From positions 1 through 26,891 of the IMG/VR virus record IMGVR_UViG_3300031787_000698: a stretch of DNA of 26,891 nt; one strand, given 5' to 3'. This DNA is from a virus. Below, piece by piece: positions 1-7,283 of the stretch. Within the stretch, counting starts at the first letter, position 1; each line of letters starts with the position of its first letter. The notes beneath the pieces are model-generated. The model had not been told where the DNA came from and searched no databases. It saw only the letters and a program-made list of their open reading frames with translations. The position numbers were made by a program, and so were the translations under genes.

Positions 1-2
1 GT

Positions 3-473
3 GAGGTCCGGTTGATTGACTACATTGAGAACAACGGGGTCGCGCTCGATTGGTACGCTCGGGAACTTCGGAACAAGCCTTACACCTATGCGCCGTTGAT
101 CCTGCCGCATGACGCGCAGGCGCGGGAGTTGGGGACCGGCAAGTCTCGGGTCGAGATGCTGGAGGGCCTGGGTTTTCGGACGCGCATCGCGCCGAAGCTG
201 AGTGTCGAGGACGGCATCGAGGCGGTTCGGCGGCTGATCCCGCGCACATGGATTGACGAGAAGCGGTGCGAACTGGGGCTTCGGGCGATCCGCGACTACC
301 GCGAGAAGCGGGACGAGAAGCGCCGCCTCGGGATGGGTCCGCTGCACGACTGGACGTCACACGCCGCTGACGCGCTCCGGTATCTGGCGGTTGCGTATGA
401 AGAGCCCCGCGTGAAGCGGGAAGCGGCACGGCGGCCCGTTCACGCGGGCGGCAACACATGGATGGGCAGGTGA
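3..473 (+). CDS. terL: Terminase large subunit, C-terminal part (5' end outside window)
   Basis: The reading frame is open through the left edge, so this is the last ~157 residues of a longer protein; the TTG at 12 is not a real start. The part seen is the RNase H-like nuclease lobe that cuts concatemeric DNA during headful packaging. Visible family signatures are the opening VRLIDYIE, DWYARELR, the PHDAQARELGTGKSR stretch, LSVEDGIEAVRRL, and near the end PLHDWTSHAADALRYLA, where the Asp and His belong to the conserved nuclease C-terminus. The ATPase half lies upstream. The stop is 2 nt before the preferred portal start, which fits coupled packaging genes. Assignment to the terminase family is firm; assignment to a subfamily is not. 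Confidence 0.93.
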   Translation, partial: EVRLIDYIENNGVALDWYARELRNKPYTYAPLILPHDAQARELGTGKSRVEMLEGLGFRTRIAPKLSVEDGIEAVRRLIPRTWIDEKRCELGLRAIRDYREKRDEKRRLGMGPLHDWTSHAADALRYLAVAYEEPRVKREAARRPVHAGGNTWMGR

Positions 474-475
474 TC

Positions 476-2653
476 ATGGCTTACGACGCCGAAAAGCCCG
501 CCCGCAAAGCCAAGGTGCCACCGGGCTACAAGGACGAGGCCGAGTTCTGCCAGGAGGTCCGCGAGCTATTTCAGAACGGCGTCGATTACGACCGCGAGAA
601 CCGCGACCAGGCTGACGAAGACCTCAAGTTCTTGGCCGGCGACCAGTGGGATGACGATGCGGTCAAGGCTCGCGCCGGCAAGCCCCGGCTGACGATCAAC
701 GACCTACCGCAGAAGATTGCCCAGGTGGTGGGCGACATGCGGATCAACCGCCCGTCCATCCGCGTGCGCCCTGCTGAAGACGCCGACAAGGACTTGGCCG
801 AGGTCCGCGAGGGGCTGATCCGCGCCATCGAGCGGGATAACGACGCGCAGGGTGTCTACATCGCGGCGGGTGAGAACCAGGTCGGGTGCGGCATCGGCAA
901 CTTCCGTGTCGGGCTGAAGTACGCCGACGACACCGGATTCGAGCGCGACATCGAGATCAAGAACATCCCCGACGCCTTCGCGGTGGTGTGGGACCCGTTC
1001 GCGGTCGAACGGACGGCGCGTGACGCGGAGTGGTGCTTCGTTGAAGAGGCGATGCCCCGCAAGGCGTTTGAGAAGCGCTGGAAGGACGAGCTGCCTTCGG
1101 AGCTAGAGGTCCCCAAGGCCGACGCGAACGGCTGGTACAAGCGCGACGAGGTCCGCGTTGTCGAGTTCTGGCGCATGAAGTCGGAGCCGACGACGTACGC
1201 GCGGCTTGCGACCGGCTCGACGGTTGAGGTTGACCAGACCGACCCGCTGATGCCCGCCATGATCGTGCGGACGTCGAAGGGCCAGAAGTTGCGCCCGTTG
1301 CCCGCGCCCGTTGCGCTGGACGATGACGGCGAGCCGATGATCCGCAAGGGCGTTCGGAAGTACGCCTGCATGTACCTGATGACGGGCCACGCGATCCTGT
1401 CCGGCCCGCACGAGCTACCTATTCCCCGCCTGCCGATCTTTCGGGCGCGCGGTTGGGAGATCAACGTCAGGGCCAAGCGGGTGCGGTTCGGGCTTGTGCG
1501 CTTCGCCCGCGACAGCTACCGCCTGCGGAACTACTGGCGCTCGAAGTCGGCGGAAATGCTGGCGCTTGCGGGCAACGGCAAGTGGATTTTGCACGAGAAC
1601 ACCGAGGGCGATCAGGAGGCGTTCCGGGAAGCCTACAAGAACAACGACGACCTGTTGATCTGGTCGGGTCAGGTGTCGCCGGAGTTCGTCGGGCCGCCGA
1701 CGCTCAACAGCGCGGTGCTGCAAGAGAGCCAGATACTAACCCAGGATATCAAGGACACGACCGGGCTGCACGACGCCTCGCTCGGCATGACGTCCAACGA
1801 GACCAGCGGCAAGGCCATCATCGCCCGCCAGCGTGAAGGCGACGTTGCGAGCTATATCTATCACGACAACCTCCAGGCCGCGATTGCCGAGGCCGGGCGG
1901 GTCATCAACGCGCTGATCCCGATTGCCTACGACACCGCGCGCACGATCCGCGTGATCGGTGAGGACGAGGCGGTGAAGGTCAAGCGCATCAACGACCCGA
2001 TGAACCCGGAGAGTATCGACATCAACCGTGGCCGCTATGACGTGGTGGTCGAGACGGGCGCTAGCTACAGCACAAAGCGCGTCGAGGCCGCCGAGAGCAT
2101 GATGCAATTTATGCAGGCGGTTCCGGGCGCCGCCCAGATGGCGGGCGACCTGATCGCGCGCAACATGGATTGGCCCGGCGCGGACATGATCGCGGAACGA
2201 CTCAAGAAGGCGCTCCCGCCCGGCATGGCCGAGGAGAAGGACGAAGACCTGTCGCCCGAGGAGATGCAACAGCGTCAGCAGGCGATGCAAGCCCAACAGG
2301 CCGATCAACAGCAGCAGCAGGCCATGCAGATGCAGGCCGGGCAACTGGCGCTCGCGGAGAAGGAAGCCCAGGTTCAGAAGACCCAGGCCGAAGCGATCAA
2401 GGCCATGCGCGAGGCCGAATCGGTCGGTCAGGAATCCGGCCCCGCCGTCACGCCGCTCGATGAGGCGCTTAAGATGGCGCAGCTACGCAAGGCCCAGGCC
2501 GACGCCGTCAAGGCCGAGGTCGAGGCCCAACGGTCACAGGTCGCGCTGCAGGGCGACATCATGGATTTGGAACGCAAGCCGCTTGAGGCGATGACCGCCG
2601 AAGTGGACCTTGCCGAACGTCTCAACCCGCCGACGTCTCAAGAGGCAGGCTAA
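476..2653 (+). CDS. Portal protein (P22 gp1-like)
   Basis: This is the dodecameric ring at the packaging vertex through which DNA enters and leaves the head. I chose the ATG at 476, which follows GGGCAGG and lies 2 nt after the terminase stop; it gives 725 residues, the same length as P22 gp1. An in-frame ATG at 458 would add six residues. The N-terminus carries RENRDQADEDLKFLAGDQW, followed by LTINDLPQKIAQVVGDMR, both typical of P22-like portals. The middle has LHDASLGMTSNETSGKAI, the conserved core motif. The last ~150 residues are Gln/Ala/Glu-rich and helical, with runs of glutamine, comparable to the C-terminal helical barrel of P22 portal. Neighbours (terminase before, scaffold after) agree. 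Confidence 0.95.
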   Translation: MAYDAEKPARKAKVPPGYKDEAEFCQEVRELFQNGVDYDRENRDQADEDLKFLAGDQWDDDAVKARAGKPRLTINDLPQKIAQVVGDMRINRPSIRVRPAEDADKDLAEVREGLIRAIERDNDAQGVYIAAGENQVGCGIGNFRVGLKYADDTGFERDIEIKNIPDAFAVVWDPFAVERTARDAEWCFVEEAMPRKAFEKRWKDELPSELEVPKADANGWYKRDEVRVVEFWRMKSEPTTYARLATGSTVEVDQTDPLMPAMIVRTSKGQKLRPLPAPVALDDDGEPMIRKGVRKYACMYLMTGHAILSGPHELPIPRLPIFRARGWEINVRAKRVRFGLVRFARDSYRLRNYWRSKSAEMLALAGNGKWILHENTEGDQEAFREAYKNNDDLLIWSGQVSPEFVGPPTLNSAVLQESQILTQDIKDTTGLHDASLGMTSNETSGKAIIARQREGDVASYIYHDNLQAAIAEAGRVINALIPIAYDTARTIRVIGEDEAVKVKRINDPMNPESIDINRGRYDVVVETGASYSTKRVEAAESMMQFMQAVPGAAQMAGDLIARNMDWPGADMIAERLKKALPPGMAEEKDEDLSPEEMQQRQQAMQAQQADQQQQQAMQMQAGQLALAEKEAQVQKTQAEAIKAMREAESVGQESGPAVTPLDEALKMAQLRKAQADAVKAEVEAQRSQVALQGDIMDLERKPLEAMTAEVDLAERLNPPTSQEAG

Positions 2654-2882
2654 TAGACGATTGCCGGGTCGGGACGCTATCAACGTCTAGGCCGGTGCGC
2701 TCGCGGTAATCGTCAATCAACCAGATTAGCTGGTCGATGTTTAGCCCGCACGTCATGTCTTCCCGGTATTTGCGCAGCGTCTGCGTGGCGACGATGGCAA
2801 GCCCCAAGATGTCCACGGAGCCTTGAGACGGAACCGCTTCGATCAGCGCCTTGTGAACGGCGCGGATAGTGTTGTCTTGCAT
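2622..2882 (-). CDS. Small hypothetical protein, antisense between portal and scaffold
   Basis: This 86-residue ORF fills most of the gap between portal and scaffold on the opposite strand; its last ~10 codons overlap the portal 3' end. The composition looks protein-like: a helical segment around DILGLAIVATQTLRKYRED, then LNIDQLIWLIDDYRERTGL, with normal hydrophobic spacing rather than the Arg/Ala/Pro-rich pattern of shadow ORFs in this genome. The ATG at 2882 has no clear ribosome binding site, which lowers confidence. It is alone on its strand inside a rightward structural block, so it would be a separately expressed small gene. I do not recognise a family. An alternative is that this is chance antisense coding and the gap is purely regulatory. 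Confidence 0.5.
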   Translation of the reverse strand: MQDNTIRAVHKALIEAVPSQGSVDILGLAIVATQTLRKYREDMTCGLNIDQLIWLIDDYRERTGLDVDSVPTRQSSISLPLETSAG

Positions 2883-2883
2883 C

Positions 2884-2956
2884 CGCGAAGACTAGCCCAA
2901 CTGAGGGCCTAGGCCAACGCTAAAGCTTCGCGCCGGGGGGTTCGTCCCGCCCCCGG
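2884..2956. repeat. Nested dyads and GC hairpin upstream of the scaffold gene
   Basis: CGCGAAG (2884-2890) and CTTCGCG (2926-2932) form an inverted repeat around the perfect palindrome GGCCTAGGCC (2906-2915). Next to it CCGGGGG (2933-2939) pairs with CCCCCGG (2950-2956) across a 10-nt loop. A third CTTCGCG occurs at 2973-2979. No T-run follows, so it is not a standard intrinsic terminator. It may be a regulatory or RNA-processing element. Confidence 0.45.
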
Positions 2957-2988
2957 ATCACGCGCCTCGGGACTTCGCGAAAGCGCCA

Positions 2989-3810
2989 ATGTCAGAAGCC
3001 AACACCGCGCCGGAAGGCGTGACCGAAGATGCGTCCGTTGCCGATCAGGTTACGGAACAAGCCCCCGCTCAGGGTGACGAGCAATTCGGGGACGATGCCC
3101 CCGCCGAAACCGCAGAAGGCGCGGGCGAAAAGCCCAAAGCCAAGAAAACGGTTCAAGACCGCATCGACGAACTGACCCGCAAGCAACGGGACGCCGAACG
3201 CGAGGCGGAGTTCTGGAGGGCGAAAGCCACCCAGCCGCAAGAGCGCCAGCGCGACCCCGAGCCCCAGGTCGATGAAGACCCGGAACCAAGCCCCTACGCT
3301 TACGAGCATGGGGAAAACGACGTGCGCTTTATTCGGGCGCAGGCCGCTTGGGAAGCCCGGCAGGAAGTCACGCGCCAGTTCAGCGAGCGCGCCCAACGTG
3401 AGGCCGAAGTGGCCGAACGTCGGCGGTTCAACGAGCGGGCCGAGACCTTCGCCGGTCAGACCCCGGACTTCTATGACGTGGTCGGTCACAACTACGAGCG
3501 CGCCGCGTCTGTGATGACGGAAGTCATGCAGCACGCCGCTCGCGCAGCCGATGAAGCGCCGGCCCTGGCGTATCACATGGCGAAACACCCGGCAGAGGCG
3601 CGTCGCATCGCGGCACTCAATCCCTACGCCCAAGCCGTTGAGATCGGAAAACTCGCAGCCCGGTTGTCGGCGCCCACGGCGTCACGACCGTCCCCCAAAA
3701 CCGCCACCGACGCCCCGGAACCACCCCCGCAAGCGCGGGGGACCGGAGGCCGCTTCCAAGTCGCGCCCGATACGGACGACTTCGCGACCTTCGAGAAAAC
3801 CTACGGCTAG
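2989..3810 (+). CDS. Capsid scaffolding protein
   Basis: This protein probably directs coat-subunit assembly and is absent from the mature virion. It is 273 residues, rich in Glu, Ala, Gln and Arg, with no stable hydrophobic core. The first ~45 residues are acidic and disordered. A strong coiled-coil region follows, starting near VQDRIDELTRKQRDAEREAE and continuing through the middle. A basic C-terminal part has GTGGRF and a short final helix ending FEKTYG, the usual place for the coat-binding element. P22 scaffold is somewhat longer (303 residues). The position directly between portal and coat is diagnostic for this phage group. The start has only a weak ribosome binding site. The call rests on position and composition rather than a sequence motif. 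Confidence 0.85.
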   Translation: MSEANTAPEGVTEDASVADQVTEQAPAQGDEQFGDDAPAETAEGAGEKPKAKKTVQDRIDELTRKQRDAEREAEFWRAKATQPQERQRDPEPQVDEDPEPSPYAYEHGENDVRFIRAQAAWEARQEVTRQFSERAQREAEVAERRRFNERAETFAGQTPDFYDVVGHNYERAASVMTEVMQHAARAADEAPALAYHMAKHPAEARRIAALNPYAQAVEIGKLAARLSAPTASRPSPKTATDAPEPPPQARGTGGRFQVAPDTDDFATFEKTYG

Positions 3811-3842
3811 TCGGCGGCTCCTTTCCGTAAGGAACCCCAAAG

Positions 3843-5144
3843 GTGTCTAACTCCCTCCTTTCCCCCAAGGTCTACGCCAACGTCGGCCTTAAACTCCTGA
3901 AGAACAACCTCGTCGCGGCCAAGCTGGTCTCCGGCGAGTACAAGGACATGGTGGTCAAGCCGATCCAGCGGAACGGCCAGGCCAACGGCACGACCGTCTA
4001 TGTCAAGCGTCCGCCCGAGTTCACGGTTCGTGACGGTGCGGTCGCCTCGGTGCAAGACGTGGTCGAAGGCGAAATCGCCGTGACCATCGACAAGCAGAAG
4101 GGTATCGACGTCGAGTTCACCTCGCTTGAGGAGACCTTGACCGTTGACAGCCTCCTGAAGTCGAAGGTGATGGCGTCGGCCATGAGCCGCCTCGCCAACC
4201 AGATCGACGGCGACATCCATGCCGTTACCAAGCAGTTCTACTCTTGGGTCGGCACGCCCGGCCAGGCGATCAACAGCTATGCGGACCTGACCAAGGCTCC
4301 GCAGCGCCTGGACGAGCAAGCGGTGGAAACCGATGGCCGCGTCGGCTTCATGCACCCCTCGGATGCGTGGGCCATGCTCGGCAGCCTGTCGGGCCTGACC
4401 GCTCAGACCAAGGAAGCCACTGACGCGCTGACCCGCGCCAAGCTCCCGGTGCTGGGCAACATCGACTGGTACTCGACCCAGAACGCGGCGACGGTCACGA
4501 CCGGCACGCGCGACGGGAACGCGGTCATCGACGGCGCCAACCAGGATGTGGCCTACTCGGAAGTCGCCTCGGGCAACTGGACGCAGACGCTGTCGATTGA
4601 CAACGTCGGCAACGCCAAGACCGTCGCGGCGGGCGAGGTGTTCACGATTGCGGACGTTTACGCGGTCAACCCGATCACCAAGGAGCGCCTGGACTACCTC
4701 CAGCAGTTCACGGTGATTACGGGCGGCACCTCGGCGGCGACCGGGACGGGCAACGACCAGAACCTGGACATCACGATCAGCCCGCCGATCATCTCGTCGG
4801 GTGCGTTCCAGACGGTTTCTTGCCGGGGCACGTCCTCGACGGCGCCCGACGACAACGCCGCGATCCAGTGGATGGGTTCCGACACCGAGGCCGACACGGA
4901 CAACACCACGTACAAGTTCGCGACCGTCTTCCGCCCGGAAGCCATCGCGCTTGTGTCCGCGAAGCTGATCATGCCGTATTCGGGCGAGGCGGAGTACGCC
5001 ACCGACCCCGAAACCGGCCTGACGCTGCGCTACTGGCGTTCGTCCGACTCCACCAACGACACGCACATGCACCGCTTCGACGTGGTGTACGGCGTGAAGA
5101 ACGTGGACAAGCGTCGCGGCGTCCGCCTCTCCGGCACGGCCTAA
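3843..5144 (+). CDS. Major capsid (coat) protein, P22 gp5-like
   Basis: This protein forms the icosahedral shell. It starts at GTG with TAAGGA at 3828-3833, about 9 nt upstream, a good ribosome binding site for a highly made protein. The N-terminus (SNSLLSPKVYANVGLKLLKN) and the following VYVKRPPEFTVRDG block are typical of the P22 coat family. At 433 residues it is almost the length of P22 coat (430). By family knowledge it should have an HK97 fold with an inserted I-domain; the sequence alone does not show this. It ends with VDKRRGVRLSGTA. A hairpin terminator follows the stop, which suggests the upstream transcript is partly ended here to set coat stoichiometry. Confidence 0.95.
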   Translation: MSNSLLSPKVYANVGLKLLKNNLVAAKLVSGEYKDMVVKPIQRNGQANGTTVYVKRPPEFTVRDGAVASVQDVVEGEIAVTIDKQKGIDVEFTSLEETLTVDSLLKSKVMASAMSRLANQIDGDIHAVTKQFYSWVGTPGQAINSYADLTKAPQRLDEQAVETDGRVGFMHPSDAWAMLGSLSGLTAQTKEATDALTRAKLPVLGNIDWYSTQNAATVTTGTRDGNAVIDGANQDVAYSEVASGNWTQTLSIDNVGNAKTVAAGEVFTIADVYAVNPITKERLDYLQQFTVITGGTSAATGTGNDQNLDITISPPIISSGAFQTVSCRGTSSTAPDDNAAIQWMGSDTEADTDNTTYKFATVFRPEAIALVSAKLIMPYSGEAEYATDPETGLTLRYWRSSDSTNDTHMHRFDVVYGVKNVDKRRGVRLSGTA

Positions 5145-5161
5145 GCCTTCTCCCCCAACTT

Positions 5162-5194
5162 GGGCGGTCCTTAGCGGGGCCGCCCGTATCTTTT
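5162..5194 (+). terminator. Rho-independent terminator after the coat gene
   Basis: GGGCGGTCC (5162-5170) pairs with GGGCCGCCC (5177-5185), a 9-bp stem with one G-U pair and a 6-nt loop, followed by GTATCTTTT. The T-run is short and 4-5 nt from the stem, so termination is probably partial; the head-decoration gene 15 nt downstream has its own ribosome binding site (GAAAGGA). Confidence 0.7.
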
Positions 5195-5208
5195 GAAAGG
5201 ACAGTCTC

Positions 5209-5445
5209 ATGACTGCTGAAGTTGTTGGCCGCGCCCCTGCGGACGGCCTCAAGGTGGGTCAAGCCACCTCTCACCTGATCGGCTTTTACGGCACCACGGC
5301 AATCAGCCAGCGTGCGGGCGCCGCCCAGGGAACCGCGCTCGTTGGCACCGCCTCTTCGGCGGACGTCACCAGCGACGTCAAGGCCGCGATCATTGAGATC
5401 ATGAACACCTTGACCAATCTCGGTCTGTGGAAAGGGTCAGCTTAG
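5209..5445 (+). CDS. Small head decoration/fibre protein
   Basis: A 78-residue protein just after the coat gene, with GAAAGGA about 9 nt before the ATG. It has the pattern of short phage head-fibre or decoration proteins: KVGQATSHLIGFYGTTAISQR near the N-terminus, then a Gly/Ala/Thr-rich stretch, and a helix with IMNTLTNLGLWKGSA at the C-terminus. Proteins of this type often sit between the coat and connector genes, and some are head fibres that bind the capsid surface. It has no membrane segment or catalytic motif. The name is by resemblance of motifs and position; direct binding to the capsid is inferred. Confidence 0.7.
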   Translation: MTAEVVGRAPADGLKVGQATSHLIGFYGTTAISQRAGAAQGTALVGTASSADVTSDVKAAIIEIMNTLTNLGLWKGSA

Positions 5446-5464
5446 TACTTGATTTAACTAAGCT
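5439..5464. repeat. 8-bp inverted repeat at the end of the decoration gene
   Basis: AGCTTAGT (5439-5446) and ACTAAGCT (5457-5464) are a perfect inverted repeat with a 10-nt AT-rich loop, followed by TTCC. It overlaps the stop of the decoration gene. It could act as a weak terminator or mark the border of the homing-endonuclease insert. The T-run is too short for a confident terminator call. Confidence 0.5.
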
Positions 5465-5476
5465 TTCCGCTATATT
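5449..5476 (+). promoter_or_regulatory. Sigma-70-like promoter before the HNH endonuclease
   Basis: TTGATT at 5449-5454 and TATATT at 5471-5476 are separated by 16 nt, close to the consensus TTGACA/TATAAT. This is one of the few AT-rich patches in the window and lies in a true intergenic gap, which strengthens the call. Transcription would start near 5483, at the foot of the hairpin, and would read into the endonuclease. Confidence 0.55.
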
Positions 5477-5479
5477 GGC

Positions 5480-5514
5480 GGTCCCCGGAGGCGCGCTAAC
5501 GCCGACCGGGGACC
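5480..5514 (+). promoter_or_regulatory. Strong leader hairpin before the HNH endonuclease
   Basis: GGTCCCCGG (5480-5488) and CCGGGGACC (5506-5514) are perfectly complementary, and inside them GGCG (5490-5493) pairs with CGCC (5500-5503). The result is a long, nearly continuous stem with a 6-nt loop. There is no T-run, so it is not a typical terminator. It ends 29 nt before the endonuclease ATG and may limit read-through translation. Confidence 0.6.
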
Positions 5515-5543
5515 TGACCACTCAAACCTTCGCAGAGGTTCAA

Positions 5544-6101
5544 ATGGCTACCCAACGTAAACGCGTTTCAAACGCTGACCGCAAGCCCCTGACGCGCGAG
5601 CGCCTTACCGAGCTACTGGCTTACGACCCGGAGACGGGGGAGTTTCGCCGGGTAGGCGCGGCCCGCCCTCAGTCGGCGCACTACATGAACAAGCCGGTTG
5701 GCTACATTAAGCCGGGGCCTAAACACGACGGCGGCGGCTATCGGATTGTGACCGTGGACGGCAGGCCCTATCGGGCGCACCGCCTCGCGCGGCTCTACAT
5801 GACGGGCGAGTGGCCCGCTGAAGACATTGACCACATCAACGGCGAACGGGCCGACAACCGCTGGAGCAACCTCCGCGCCGCGTCCCGTTGGCAGAACATT
5901 CACAACATGGGGATGCGCGACCGCAACACGAGCGGGCTGAAAGGCGCAAGCTTCGACAAGAAGCGCAACAAGTGGGTTGCCCAGATCGTGGTCAACGGTC
6001 GGCATCATCACCTTGGCCGTTTCGACACGGCACAACAGGCTGCGGACGCTTACGCCGCCGCCGCCGACAGAATGGTGGGTGAGTTTGCTAGAGCCGCGTA
6101 A
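5544..6101 (+). CDS. HNH homing endonuclease with AP2 DNA-binding domain
   Basis: A free-standing HNH nuclease of the kind that spreads by cutting phage genomes lacking it. I chose the ATG at 5544 (AGAGG at 5534-5538), giving 185 residues; the frame extends upstream to 5427 only through the decoration gene and the leader. The HNH core covers about residues 79-118: AHRLARLYMTGEWP, then IDHINGERADNRWSNLR with the conserved D-H pair at 96-97, and the Asn-rich finger. An AP2-like domain follows (residues 129-178: SGLKGASFDKKRNKWVAQI, then GRFDTAQQAADAY), the usual DNA-recognition partner. The 3' end overlaps the methyltransferase by 23 nt. It breaks the usual decoration-to-connector order, so it looks like an insertion. 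Confidence 0.93.
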   Translation: MATQRKRVSNADRKPLTRERLTELLAYDPETGEFRRVGAARPQSAHYMNKPVGYIKPGPKHDGGGYRIVTVDGRPYRAHRLARLYMTGEWPAEDIDHINGERADNRWSNLRAASRWQNIHNMGMRDRNTSGLKGASFDKKRNKWVAQIVVNGRHHHLGRFDTAQQAADAYAAAADRMVGEFARAA

Positions 6102-6600
6102 GACCGTTCTCCACGTCGGTTGTGGGCGTGATCCGCTTCCGGCGTGGCTGACGGGCCATGACGAGGTGCGGCTCGACATCGAACCCGGTGTTGAGCCGCA
6201 TATCGTCGCCTCAATGCTCGACATGGGCGACATCGGGGGGTTCGACGTTCTCTATACCAGCCACGCGCTTGAACACGTCTACCCGCACGAGGTTCCGGTG
6301 GCGTTGGGCGAGTTCTACCGGGTGCTGAAGCCCGGCGGTGTGGCGATTGTCGTTGTCCCCAATCTGGACGGCGTGAAGCCCGACGAGGAGGTTCTGTACG
6401 ACTCCCCGGCGGGTCCGGTGTGCGGCCTTGATATGTATTACGGCATGGCGCGGCTGATCCGCGAAATGCCCTACATGGCGCACCATTGCGGGTTTGTGCC
6501 TGACACGCTCGCCAAGGCCATGACGGCGGCGGGCTTTGAGGATGTTTCGGCTACGTCGCTGGAGTTCTGGACGCTGCTAGGCGCGGGGCGAAAGCCTTGA
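6079..6600 (+). CDS. SAM-dependent methyltransferase (class I)
   Basis: This 173-residue protein has the Rossmann-type SAM fold: motif I LHVGCGRDP (residues 11-19), an acidic residue at the end of strand 2 (RLDIEPG), DVLYTSHALEHV (56-67) as motif IV, and RVLKPGGVAIVVVPNL as the post-IV strand. HALEHV and FYRVLKPGG are typical of small-molecule, lipid or sugar methyltransferases rather than DNA methylases; there is no DPPY or NPPY. I chose GTG at 6079 because the frame upstream of it lies inside the endonuclease gene. Its stop overlaps the start of the glycosyltransferase, so the two are probably co-translated and may act on the same glycan or protein. The substrate is unknown. Confidence 0.85.
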   Translation: MSLLEPRKTVLHVGCGRDPLPAWLTGHDEVRLDIEPGVEPHIVASMLDMGDIGGFDVLYTSHALEHVYPHEVPVALGEFYRVLKPGGVAIVVVPNLDGVKPDEEVLYDSPAGPVCGLDMYYGMARLIREMPYMAHHCGFVPDTLAKAMTAAGFEDVSATSLEFWTLLGAGRKP

Positions 6601-7283
6601 AGCTGGTCATCTGCACCCCGACGATCAAGCGCCCGTTTGACGCCTATCTGGCGGCCCTGGAGGCTGAGGTCCCGCACCTCGACGCGGCGGGGTTTGAACA
6701 CTACGCGGTCAACGAGGTCGGCTCGGCCTACATCTCACACGCGCGGTCCTCGATGCTGCGCAAGGCGTTGGACGTGCAGCCTGACGTGGTGGTGTTCATT
6801 GACCACGACATGTCTTGGGAACCGGGCGAACTGGTCAAGCTGGTGCAGACGCCGGGTGACGTTGTCTGCGGGACCTACCGCTTCAAGACCGAGAAGGTCG
6901 AATATATGGGAACCTGGCGCACGGACGCCGAGGGCTACCCGGAACAACGCGAAGACGGCTGCATCCGGGGCGAATGGGTTCCGGCGGGGTTCCTGAAGGT
7001 CACGCCGCACGCCGTCAACGAAATGATGAAGGCTTACCCGGAACTGAACTACGGTCCGCTTTATCGCCTCTCGCACGACCTGTTTAACCACGGCGCTTTC
7101 GATGGCGTCTGGTACGGCGAGGACTACGCCTTCTCCCGCCGATGGAACGCGCGGGGCGGGGAAATATGGATCAACCCGAGGCTTGAACTGACGCACCACG
7201 GCGCGGACGGAACGGCCTATTCGGGAAGCTTTCACACCTACCTACGCCGGCAGCCCGGCGGTGACTTGGCGGAGGCCGCATGA
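6597..7283 (+). CDS. Glycosyltransferase-like protein (GT-A type, DxD)
   Basis: A 228-residue protein starting at TTG, overlapping the methyltransferase stop by 4 nt. The N-terminus MKLVICTPTIKRP is a typical first strand of a GT-A nucleotide-sugar binding fold. VVFIDHDMSW (residues 65-74) holds a DHD that fits the metal-binding DxD motif. GEDYAFSRRW near residue 180 is typical of the acceptor side with an ED pair, and ELTHHG lies close to the C-terminus. There is no transmembrane helix, so it probably acts in the cytoplasm on a soluble acceptor. Its stop overlaps the next gene by ATGA. Possible roles are glycosylation of a virion protein or changing host surface sugars; neither can be settled from sequence. 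Confidence 0.8.
   Translation: MKLVICTPTIKRPFDAYLAALEAEVPHLDAAGFEHYAVNEVGSAYISHARSSMLRKALDVQPDVVVFIDHDMSWEPGELVKLVQTPGDVVCGTYRFKTEKVEYMGTWRTDAEGYPEQREDGCIRGEWVPAGFLKVTPHAVNEMMKAYPELNYGPLYRLSHDLFNHGAFDGVWYGEDYAFSRRWNARGGEIWINPRLELTHHGADGTAYSGSFHTYLRRQPGGDLAEAA

Noticed and set aside
1736-2344. 202-codon leftward open frame with many Leu and His
   Set aside because: Antisense image of the Gln/Lys/Glu-rich end of the portal gene.
3823-3834. TTCC-GTAA-GGAA mini-hairpin over the coat ribosome binding site
   Set aside because: Only 4 bp; too weak to claim regulation of the coat gene.
3807-5252. 481-codon leftward open frame opposite the coat gene
   Set aside because: Its composition (Arg, Val, Gly, His and Asp-rich, no family pattern) is what the GC-biased third positions of the coat gene give on the other strand; the coat gene is certain.
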